Below are positions 52,925-60,394 of a stretch of DNA of 64,000 nt, piece after piece. Origin of the DNA: Nostoc paludosum FACHB-159 (GTDB lineage: Bacteria > Cyanobacteriota > Cyanobacteriia > Cyanobacteriales > Nostocaceae); the NCBI RefSeq assembly GCF_014698835.1, contig NZ_JACJTU010000028.1, positions 34,548-98,547 of the forward strand, read 5' to 3'. Both the position numbers and the translations under genes were made by a program. The notes under the pieces were generated by a model. That model did no database searches and was not told the origin of the DNA. It saw only the letters and a list, made by a program, of their open reading frames with translations. Position 1 is the stretch's first letter. Each line of letters opens with the position of its first letter.

Positions 52925-53390
52925 TAGACTTGTATAGTATTCTCAATAAAGCATTCGTGGACGCCGAATTCCGAGATATTTAGTATCCTTTCGGCTAATT
53001 TATCCCCGGTAATCCGGCCGGAATAATGAGGAATAGTTTGATTTTAACACGGCAAAAGTCGGCTTTTTCAGTGATGTAAGACTTAACAAAACCTAATCTT
53101 GAGAGTGCAAAGTGCTGAGTAAAGTATAGAGTGATTGAATACTCTTTAGTTCAGCTTGATGATTAAAATTAATCAATTCAACGAAAAAGAGTTTTTTCTC
53201 GATAGTTATAACGGTTTTGAGTTACCTGAAGTAAGCCCAATAAGTAGGGTAGCACAGCTGTGCTACCCTGCTCTCAACATTTATCCTACCTGAGTTGATA
53301 CTGATGAAGTTTTTTTCACTCAGCCAGAAATCGCAGTTCAGGTTTGCTTAAATCTGAACTTTGGTGGCCCAGGAATCTTTTGCTGAGCTT
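52925..53390. other. sir upstream region and spacer
   Basis: Near the sir start (52990-53030) lies a partial palindrome, ccggtaatccggccggaata, which could be a regulatory site for sulfur genes; no known consensus was matched. A perfect 24-base palindrome is at 53246-53269. No gene is seen. Confidence 0.45.
53246..53269. repeat. perfect 24-bp palindrome
   Basis: Arms agggtagcacag and ctgtgctaccct meet without a spacer. It is a compact dyad of the dispersed palindrome type. It lies downstream of the beta-barrel gene's 3' end, upstream of sir. Confidence 0.65.
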
Positions 53391-53930
53391 TTATTTAAAG
53401 CTATAGCCAATACCAGCATTGATGCTAACAGCAGGAGTATCGCTATTTTGATAAGCATTAATTCCTACCTTAGTATTAGTATAGACTAGGAAATTTTTAG
53501 CAACTTCCGATTCAACACCAGCACCTAATACTACTGCGTCTTTGTTACCTATAGGAGTTGGCGAACCATCTTTTTCTACAAAAGAATAACCACCAGTTAA
53601 ATAGGCATTAGTTTTATTAGCAATAGGTACATCTAAAGAAACTTCTGGAATAATGGCACTAGTTTTATCGCTCCAAAGAACATTTCCGCGTGCAGAAAAT
53701 GGGGTATTTCCTAATTTTAGGCGACCTGTGACATTACCACCAAATGTAGCATCATCGTTAGTTCCTTGTCCGCCGCTAGTAACGCCAGCTGCAATACCAG
53801 CACCAACATAACTAGCATCAGTACCCTTTTTGGTTTGGGCAGAAGCTTGACCAGGTGATAGAAGAACAGGAGCAATTACTAAAGAAGATAATGCAGAAAT
53901 TGTCAGGATAGACTTGAGTAAGGTTTTCAT
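53391..53930 (-). CDS. small outer-membrane beta-barrel-like exported protein
   Basis: 179 residues from the ATG at 53930; a TTG four codons further upstream is disregarded. Signal peptide residues 1-31 (LSSLVIAPVLLSPGQASA). The mature part has alternating short beta-strands, many Gly and Asn, and ends with the barrel-type terminal strand SINAGIGYSFK, whose last residue context (aromatic near the C-terminus) suits BAM-dependent insertion. About eight strands fit the length, like small OmpA/OmpW-type barrels. No specific substrate or ligand is seen. Probably a small outer-membrane protein. Confidence 0.75.
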   Translation of the reverse strand: MKTLLKSILTISALSSLVIAPVLLSPGQASAQTKKGTDASYVGAGIAAGVTSGGQGTNDDATFGGNVTGRLKLGNTPFSARGNVLWSDKTSAIIPEVSLDVPIANKTNAYLTGGYSFVEKDGSPTPIGNKDAVVLGAGVESEVAKNFLVYTNTKVGINAYQNSDTPAVSINAGIGYSFK

Positions 53931-54322
53931 AATTGTGACCAAATTTTGTATTTTTTACTGTTATATTCCCAGTCGAAAGCTCAGTAAAAATGTTCCAGAT
54001 AATTATGGAATTTTCTTAAGTAGCTGTTGCGATCGCTGCACCAGAGTGAAGAACAATTAGCTGAATAATTTTGAACAAAATGTTATAATTACACTTAATT
54101 TTTCGAGAATTCCCAATTTTCTATCTCAAAAACAGACGCTTTTAAAAGTGGCATAGTTAGGGGAACTAAAAATTAGCTGCAATCTAGTTAAACAACAGCC
54201 AGTCAACTGATTTTTTCTCTTGCGTTTCACATAGGATGAAAAAGTAGCCTGTAGCATCTGTGGCAACAAGCTAGAGAGTAAATCTATAAAGTGAATTTTT
54301 AGCAATTATTGGAGATTGAATA
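53931..54322. other. divergent intergenic region
   Basis: Spacer between the beta-barrel gene (leftward) and the ADP-ribosylglycohydrolase gene (rightward). AT-rich; a HIP1 octamer is near 54030. A ttggagattgaata ribosome-binding-like site precedes 54323. No other feature was recognised. Confidence 0.4.
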
Positions 54323-55264
54323 ATGCTAACCGCTGCAAAAACGTTGTCTGGTTTGATGGGTTTATGTGTCGGTGATGCATTGGGTGTGCCAGTGGAGTTT
54401 ACTAGCCGTGCAGAACGAATCAAATCTCCAGTGACAACTATGTTGGGTTATGGCACATGGAATCAACCGCCGGGAACTTGGTCAGATGACAGTTCGTTGA
54501 GCTTTTGCTTGGCAGAAAGTCTTTGTAGAGGGTATTCCCTAGAAGCCATAGCTAATTCCTTCTGGCGCTGGTACAAGGAAGCTTACTGGACTCCCCGTGG
54601 CGATGTCTTTGATATCGGTCAAACGACTCATACAGCACTGATGCGCTTGAAACAGGGAGTTGTACCCCATCAGGCGGGTGGCAAAGTTGAAAATAGTAAC
54701 GGCAATGGTTCGTTGATGAGAATCTTGCCGATGGCTTATTGTCACAGAAACTTAACTTTCAGCGAATTAATAGCGCGGGTGCATGATGTTTCAGGAATTA
54801 CCCATGCTCATGCGCGATCGCAAATGGCCTGTGGCATATATATTAGTATTGCAGTATCCTTGCTCGAAGGCGCTGACCTCCAAACAGCTTACCTGCAAGG
54901 ATTACAAGATATCCAACCAATTTATTCCGTGCGGGAATTTTTATTAGAAAAGCCGCATTTTGGCAGAGTTTTTAGTGGTGAGATTGCCAAATTACCAGTA
55001 GAAGAGATTAATTCTGGCGGCTACGTGATTGATACCTTAGAGTCATCCCTGTGGTGTTTGTTAAATAGCTCATCTTATTCCGAAGCGGTACTGAAAGCTG
55101 TTAACTTAGGCGGAGATACAGATACTACCGCCGCCGTCACCGGTGGCTTAGCGGGAATTTACTACGGCGTAGAAAATATTCCCCGACAATGGATAAACCA
55201 AATTGCCCGCAAACAGGACATTATTTACCTGGCAGAACGTTTTGCCAGGGCTGTTTATGCTTAA
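54323..55264 (+). CDS. ADP-ribosylglycohydrolase family protein (DraG-like)
   Basis: A 313-residue all-alpha protein of the ADP-ribosylglycohydrolase (DraG/ARH) fold. Metal-binding motifs are complete: GLCVGDALGVPVEF, then GTWSDDSSLSFCLAES, and GGDTDTTAAVTGGLAG near the C-terminus. The family removes ADP-ribose from arginine or other residues, or from small molecules. In diazotrophs DraG reactivates nitrogenase reductase. No DraT gene is seen, so linking it to nitrogenase is only a possibility. It is a single gene with a clear ATG start, converging with the HTH gene across the heptamer array. Confidence 0.9.
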   Translation: MLTAAKTLSGLMGLCVGDALGVPVEFTSRAERIKSPVTTMLGYGTWNQPPGTWSDDSSLSFCLAESLCRGYSLEAIANSFWRWYKEAYWTPRGDVFDIGQTTHTALMRLKQGVVPHQAGGKVENSNGNGSLMRILPMAYCHRNLTFSELIARVHDVSGITHAHARSQMACGIYISIAVSLLEGADLQTAYLQGLQDIQPIYSVREFLLEKPHFGRVFSGEIAKLPVEEINSGGYVIDTLESSLWCLLNSSSYSEAVLKAVNLGGDTDTTAAVTGGLAGIYYGVENIPRQWINQIARKQDIIYLAERFARAVYA

Positions 55265-55424
55265 AGTTAAGAGTTAAGAGTGAGGAGTTAGGAGTTAAGA
55301 ATTAAGAGTTAAGAATTAAGAGTTAGGAGTTAAGGGTTAGGAGTTAAAAGTTATAAATTATGAAATTTTCAACTTCCAACTCCTCACTCCTCACTCCTCA
55401 CTCTTAACTCCTCACTCCTCACTT
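55265..55424. repeat. long tandem heptamer array with inverted arms
   Basis: Copies of gttaagagttag/gaggagttag run to about 55355. Their complements (caactcctcactcctcactc) follow to 55424. It forms a large hairpin between the convergent ADP-ribosylglycohydrolase and HTH genes, of the same type as 4436-4568 and 8684-8912. Confidence 0.85.
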
Positions 55425-56435
55425 TTAAACCGTAGACAAAGAGTAGACTTGACCATCAATTAACAATCGGGTGATTCCCTTGGCTTGGAGATGAGTACGA
55501 GCCTTATGCAGCATTTTACTATCGGGGACTTTAATCACGCGATCGCGTTTGGTAGAGAAACGCTTGGCTACCCGATGATTATCAAACACTGGCAGAGTTC
55601 TTTGCTGGGTTTCCAGGTTGGGAATTTGCCCCAAGTCCCCAAAGTCCTTGAGAGGTCGGGTAATTAATTCTGAGGAACGGTCAATCACCAAATAGCAAGT
55701 TTTCGGCAAATGTGCTGCTGATAGTGGTAAAACTTGAACTGATGCTTCACCTGGTCTGCGTTTTGTGACTAGGGGTCTTAACTCATCAAAGTCATCTTCC
55801 TCGAAGTCTTCTTCCTCCTCAAAGTCATCATCTTCTAAATCGTCATCTTCTAAATCATCCAAATCTTCTGACTCGTCTAGCAAGTCTTCTCCCAGCATCT
55901 GTGCTATGACAGTTACCTCTGGACGTTCATCCTTGAGTATGGGGCTGGGGATACTCGCTATTTCCAAGGGTTTTGGTTGTGGAGTTTCTGATTTCTCTGT
56001 GACTCTTAGCTTCGGTTTTTCTGTTGCTGAGGTGCGTCGCCGTACCCTTCTACTCGCAGCAGTTGAGTCGTCAGTATCTTCTAAGTCGGTTTCTTCCTCT
56101 ACTACACGACGTAGCTGTGGTGGTTCAACTTCTACGACTTCCGGCTGGCTGTCGCTAGGTGGAACTTCGATTTCTGGCTGTGGTTGACTCATCAGCAGTG
56201 GTAACTGCTCATAGTTTACCTGTGCCCTACCCTCAGGGGTTCTGGCAGCCCGCTTTAAAGATACTAAGTATTCATACTCATCTTCTGGCAAAGTACTTTT
56301 AAGTAAACGACTAATCGTCGAGTTACTTACATCGTAGCGTTCTGCCAAAGTAGAGGTTGTTTCGGCACTTTCTCGATACAATTTGAGAATTTCTTGTTTG
56401 TCAGAGTCTGTTAGTTTTCTCACGGTAGATACCAA
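55425..56435 (-). CDS. HTH protein with long acidic linker, unknown function
   Basis: A 336-residue protein. The N-terminal 60 residues are a Hin/transposase-type helix-turn-helix (KLTDSDKQEILKLYRESAET, then LAERYDVSNSTISRLLKSTL). The middle (about 65-230) is charged and disordered, with an Asp/Glu stretch of about 35 residues near 185-220. The C-terminal 100 residues (TCYLVIDRSSELITRPLKDF, then KRFSTKRDRVIKVPDSKML) look like a compact conserved domain. There is no transposase catalytic core, so it is not an insertion sequence gene. It starts 9 bases after the stop of the membrane-protein gene, so they form an operon. A DNA-binding regulator or nucleoid protein is the best guess. Confidence 0.72.
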   Translation of the reverse strand: MVSTVRKLTDSDKQEILKLYRESAETTSTLAERYDVSNSTISRLLKSTLPEDEYEYLVSLKRAARTPEGRAQVNYEQLPLLMSQPQPEIEVPPSDSQPEVVEVEPPQLRRVVEEETDLEDTDDSTAASRRVRRRTSATEKPKLRVTEKSETPQPKPLEIASIPSPILKDERPEVTVIAQMLGEDLLDESEDLDDLEDDDLEDDDFEEEEDFEEDDFDELRPLVTKRRPGEASVQVLPLSAAHLPKTCYLVIDRSSELITRPLKDFGDLGQIPNLETQQRTLPVFDNHRVAKRFSTKRDRVIKVPDSKMLHKARTHLQAKGITRLLIDGQVYSLSTV

Positions 56436-56444
56436 AAATCTTTG

Positions 56445-57296
56445 CTAAGCTCGTTTTCGTGTGCTGGTACGCCGCGTTCGTCTTAGTGATGCGTCATATT
56501 CCAGGGCAGCGCCCATGCCAAATAACACTCCACTAAATACCCAAAACACTTCTAGTATCTCTCCACTTTGATAGTTGGGGCCTTGGGCGTATTTAAACCA
56601 CATATCTGCAATGTAGAGCGAAAAGGCCGCTGCGGCAATCATTCGCCAAGACTGGGAAACTCTTCCTCCCCAAAAGGCTAACAGCAGAGTGGTAGCAATA
56701 ATTAACAGAACTACGTCGCTAACTACGTAAAACCAATTCAAAATAGCGACCAAAAGTTCTGACGATGTTTCCTGTTGCATAGAAATCCACCATGCCAACA
56801 AACTACCGAATACAGCAATTGCTAACACAATTAGCCACTGCCATTTTTCCAGATTGATTCGCCTGGAAGCCACAGCTAAAATCATGCCTGCGCCAAGTAA
56901 CAGATAACTCAATACAAAAAATATATCGCCTAAAGACACATCTGGTTCTTCTTTTAACACTATTTCGGTATATCCGAAAATTATCCCTCCAATGAAATAG
57001 GAAAGCATACCTAAGCCTATAGAGAGCCAAACATTCCGACCACTGACGATTTGCGGACTAAGCCAGTTTCTCAAGCATAAGATACCAGCGCCCAAATAAG
57101 CTAAGGCTTCAAAAATATTTGTGCCAATCACATACCACTCGGCTCGGCTTTCTATGCCATCTGCTCCGGGAATTTTGGCACTAAACAACAAAAAGTATAA
57201 CAGTGCCAGCACACCCCAACCAATATTAGCCAAAACAATGTTCTGAGTGGTGAAAATGGATTTAGAAACCAAGGAATTGTCGTAAGAGTTATTCAT
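56445..57296 (-). CDS. multi-pass membrane protein of unknown function
   Basis: A 283-residue protein with about eight hydrophobic segments (for example NIGWGVLALLYFLLF, IFEALAYLGAGILC, LLIATTLLLAFWGG) and a basic, Arg/Lys-rich C-terminus (SLRRTRRTSTRKRA). I do not recognise the family. The arrangement fits an integral membrane protein of the inner or thylakoid membrane without obvious transport motifs. It precedes the HTH gene by nine bases on the same strand. A two-gene membrane protein/regulator unit is suggested. The start is the ATG at 57296. Confidence 0.72.
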   Translation of the reverse strand: MNNSYDNSLVSKSIFTTQNIVLANIGWGVLALLYFLLFSAKIPGADGIESRAEWYVIGTNIFEALAYLGAGILCLRNWLSPQIVSGRNVWLSIGLGMLSYFIGGIIFGYTEIVLKEEPDVSLGDIFFVLSYLLLGAGMILAVASRRINLEKWQWLIVLAIAVFGSLLAWWISMQQETSSELLVAILNWFYVVSDVVLLIIATTLLLAFWGGRVSQSWRMIAAAAFSLYIADMWFKYAQGPNYQSGEILEVFWVFSGVLFGMGAALEYDASLRRTRRTSTRKRA

Positions 57297-57436
57297 AGGG
57301 CTTGACTATGTAGATGCACTCTGGCAGTATTTTGAGTTAAAGGATTGTATAGCTAGCAGTGTGTCTGCCAAATAAGACACAATCGGACACCAAAAGCAAG
57401 TGCCGACAGTAGGAACTTTTGAGAAAAATTTCCAGA

Positions 57437-58099
57437 CTACTGCCATAGTTTACCTAGTGCTGATTGATTTAGCCAAGACAGAAACAGCGATCGCTCGGCT
57501 TCTGGCATATCTTCTAACTTATAAATCACTTGTTTGGTAAAGTTGGCATTCCCAAAATAGGACTTGCCTAATCGATGTAATTCTTGCAAAAGGATAACTA
57601 CGTGATTTTCTTGCCAAGGAGGCAGTTTGGCTCCAAGCAAAGGATCGTTAGATACCAAAGATTTAACTGTTTCTGGAGGAGATGCTTGGGGAAATTGCTT
57701 TTGCTGGAATACCTCCGCAATATCTTTCTCAAATAATGCAGCTTGCCTAGCACCCAAAAACTCTTCAATGTCGATATAAACACCTTGCAACAGTAAAATA
57801 CTGGCTTGAATCAAAATCCCCGTCTTGCCATGACTACCACCTGTGTCATTACCTAGCTGTTCTAAACGGATTTTCCCCCAAACGCTGAAACGTTCCGGTT
57901 CTTCCAGTAAGACACAGGCTTTACCCCGGTTATCCGTTAATTCTCTCCATAAGGCTCTAGCTTCTTCTTCTTGACTAGCTTTGAAGACACTAATCAAGCG
58001 AAAAGTCTGCCCTTGATAATCTAGGATCGGCACCTGCTGATCCTTTTTTGGGTGCTGAATGCTTGATATTTCAACATCCTGCCGTTTGAGAATAAACAT
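57437..58099 (-). CDS. conserved hypothetical protein
   Basis: A 220-residue soluble protein of no named family that I recognise. The N-terminal half is beta-rich (QTFRLISVFKASQEEEARAL; FSVWGKIRLEQLGNDTG). The C-terminal half is helical (LGARQAALFEKDIAEVFQQ; LHRLGKSYFGNANFTKQVIY). It has no signal peptide, membrane segment or catalytic motif that I can see. The neighbours are a multi-pass membrane gene downstream and a tRNA-Arg upstream. The ATG at 58099 is the only reasonable start. It is probably a core cyanobacterial gene of unknown role. Confidence 0.65.
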   Translation of the reverse strand: MFILKRQDVEISSIQHPKKDQQVPILDYQGQTFRLISVFKASQEEEARALWRELTDNRGKACVLLEEPERFSVWGKIRLEQLGNDTGGSHGKTGILIQASILLLQGVYIDIEEFLGARQAALFEKDIAEVFQQKQFPQASPPETVKSLVSNDPLLGAKLPPWQENHVVILLQELHRLGKSYFGNANFTKQVIYKLEDMPEAERSLFLSWLNQSALGKLWQ

Positions 58100-58458
58100 G
58101 GCACTAGCAAATAACTCCTCACAGGGGCATTCTTAATATGGAATATATAATGGCATTTGGCAGCATCGCCAAGGCTGAAATTACCTAGCGTGTTATAAAA
58201 ATGGGCGAAGCTGCTCGCTTCGCTGGATATTTCATTAGAGTAAGCTGCCTAAAAGGACTCGGCCTGGGGTAAGCAACCCCTTGACAACACAATATATCTA
58301 ACCAATACGCCATCTGCTTCGTTTTTAATGTAGATTGATAACTAGCGACTTGGATCTTAGCCTTGCTAGTGATAAATCTGCAATTTTTGATTGCTTCTAA
58401 GTCGCGCAAAGCGGTATAATGGTTTAGATGACTCTTTTGGGAGCCAGTACATTACTTT
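58100..58458. other. spacer between unknown gene and tRNA-Arg
   Basis: No gene is called; a minus-strand frame at 58185-58409 has no recognisable features. Near 58200-58225 lies a short palindromic gaagctgctcgcttcg repeat. The last 50 bases should hold the tRNA promoter. Confidence 0.4.
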
Positions 58459-58531
58459 GGGCGCGTAGCTCAGTGGATAGAGCAATTGCCTTCTAAGCAA
58501 TCGGTCGCAGGTTCGAGTCCTGCCGCGCTCG
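58459..58531 (+). tRNA. tRNA-Arg (anticodon UCU)
   Basis: 73 nt, encoded without CCA. Acceptor stem gggcgcg/cgcgctc (one G-U pair), D arm gctc...gagc, anticodon stem attgc/gcaat with loop cttctaa giving anticodon TCT, T arm gcagg/cctgc with ttcgagt, and discriminator G. All four stems pair. It should decode AGA. It lies beside the helicase/PLD pair on the opposite strand. Confidence 0.95.
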
Positions 58532-58630
58532 TTTGAATTGATTAAGTCTACTCGACGAACTGCGTCTGCATAGCGTCTCGCACAGAAGGATGCAAAGCAA
58601 AAAATAAGTTAAGAATTATTGAGTGCGAAT

Positions 58631-60394
58631 TTACACAGCATTGGTATTAAGTAAGTTTAAAGCAGTTTGAGGATTGTTAATTGCGATGGCATTGATAACT
58701 TGACGCCATTTATCTTGTAATGAAACGGTAAAACCTTCTTCAAGAGAAACCTGATTCAATAAGGAAAGTGCTGTTTTAAATATCGTTGAATCATCTGGTA
58801 AATTTTTCGACCTTAACCCTTGAAGTGTGACATCGAACCAGACAGGCATAAGTTCCAGCCAGTCATTTTGCTGTATCTCTTGGAGTGCAATATCTTCCAT
58901 TCCCAATGCACCCCATGTACAAAGAGACTCTATAGCCAGCTTGGAATCGCGATTTTCTAGAGAATTTTGCCATAATTTTTGAGCATGATTTTGAAAGCGA
59001 TTAGCAATAAATTTATAAGCTTCCTGGACTTGATGGGGAATTGTAACTTTATAAACTGATTCGCCTCTTGGTAGGTAGTCGCCGCGATAAGATAACCAGT
59101 TATGAGATCCGCAAAGATGGATTTTTTGATCTACTATTACTTCTTTGACATGGGAATCTCCCAACCAAAAAACCTGTACACATGGCAATCCATCAGGTGT
59201 TTTTATTGCTCGAAGTTTTTCTTCTACTTCTGGTGATATTGGTTTATCTTCGTCTTCTTCTCGTCGCGCAATTCCATGTCCAATCAAAATCCAAACTCCG
59301 CGATTGGCTAATTTTTGTAACAAAGCCAGAAATTTTTCATTTACAACTGCTTGGTTCACCCAAGGAGAATAAATGATAACCTGATTTTTAGCCGAATTTA
59401 AAACATCTATAAAAGCTTGAGCAATTTGCCCATCACGTAGCTGAATAGCTTCACCTACTACTGTATAAGCATCTACTTTTTTACTGGTTTTTACAGCATT
59501 TTCTAAAGCTTCTTGACGAATTTTTTCCAGTCTAGCTTCTATTTCAGTATTTTTTTGCTTAAGAATCGCTTCACGTTCAAAATTGATGGCTTCATTTGAC
59601 AATTTACATAATTTTTGTAAAGATATTTTACCCTCATTATGTAGTATTTGCAATCGGTGTGACGCTACCTCTAAAATTTGCTTTCCACTTCTTATTTGAA
59701 TGGTTAACTTATCTTCAATAGCATCGAATATAACGAAAAGCGATATTTTTTGCCAAATTTTTTGAATCGAAGCTACTACCTTAAATGAAGTGACTATTTT
59801 TCCCTCTTCTGGTATATGAAGGGCTAAACCTGAAGCCTGAATATTTTTTTGTATTTCTTCAAGTGCTAACGCGGAAATATCAGTAACTATATTATCAATA
59901 TTTATAAAATCTGCTAAATCAGGCAGATTTATTACTGTTTCATTTAAGGATTCAGATTGAAAAGTTATCTTGTCACTTAAAGGGTCTGTAATAGCATTAA
60001 GCTGTACAGAATATGGAGGCTGTGGTACAGAACCTTTTTCATAAAATGAGCGACCTTCAGGAGTAACTGTTAGTGGCGATGTTGCTGATAGAGTTTGTAA
60101 TGAGCGAAGAGTTGTAGTAGTACTGCGGATAAATACAGAATCAAGCCCAAGTACAGAGGCTAATTCATCTTCTGTCGGCGGAGGTTGAAATTCAATTGCA
60201 GCGCGGATGATAAATTCTTCGAGTACATTAAATGGGCGGGGTTCTTTGATGTTTACTTCTACTGGAGTTTGACCCAAGCTATAGCGAAATTGACGCGCTG
60301 CTAAAACTGATAAACTAGAACTTTGCGCTTCAATTTCTTCTACCAACTTTTTGAGATTATCATCAATAGGTTTAGCATAAGAGTCGAGAAACAT
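58631..60394 (-). CDS. phospholipase D-like domain protein with winged-helix-like N-terminus
   Basis: 587 residues from the ATG at 60394, chosen because a ggagg site ends eight bases upstream; a longer frame to 60493 overlaps the helicase much more. Residues 45-130 look like a helical DNA-binding unit. Residues 365-490 form a PLD-fold: VIIYSPWVNQAVVNEKFLAL, then the catalytic HKD-type motif with H415, K417 and D422 (SHVKEVIVDQKIHLCGS), then HNWLSYRG. Only one HKD motif is visible, so an active site would require dimerisation, as in single-motif PLD nucleases. Its start overlaps the helicase stop by 23 bases, so the two are translationally coupled and likely function together. Confidence 0.85.
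   Translation of the reverse strand: MFLDSYAKPIDDNLKKLVEEIEAQSSSLSVLAARQFRYSLGQTPVEVNIKEPRPFNVLEEFIIRAAIEFQPPPTEDELASVLGLDSVFIRSTTTTLRSLQTLSATSPLTVTPEGRSFYEKGSVPQPPYSVQLNAITDPLSDKITFQSESLNETVINLPDLADFINIDNIVTDISALALEEIQKNIQASGLALHIPEEGKIVTSFKVVASIQKIWQKISLFVIFDAIEDKLTIQIRSGKQILEVASHRLQILHNEGKISLQKLCKLSNEAINFEREAILKQKNTEIEARLEKIRQEALENAVKTSKKVDAYTVVGEAIQLRDGQIAQAFIDVLNSAKNQVIIYSPWVNQAVVNEKFLALLQKLANRGVWILIGHGIARREEDEDKPISPEVEEKLRAIKTPDGLPCVQVFWLGDSHVKEVIVDQKIHLCGSHNWLSYRGDYLPRGESVYKVTIPHQVQEAYKFIANRFQNHAQKLWQNSLENRDSKLAIESLCTWGALGMEDIALQEIQQNDWLELMPVWFDVTLQGLRSKNLPDDSTIFKTALSLLNQVSLEEGFTVSLQDKWRQVINAIAINNPQTALNLLNTNAV

Noticed and set aside
54323..55264. Assignment as draG of the nitrogenase switch
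   Set aside because: Family fits, but no draT or nif gene is nearby, so only the general family name is given.
55425..56435. HTH gene as an insertion-sequence transposase
   Set aside because: Only the helix-turn-helix is present; no DDE catalytic region and no terminal inverted repeats flank the gene.
58185..58409. 74-residue minus-strand frame before tRNA-Arg
   Set aside because: No recognisable domain or ribosome-binding site, and it contains palindromic-repeat sequence.
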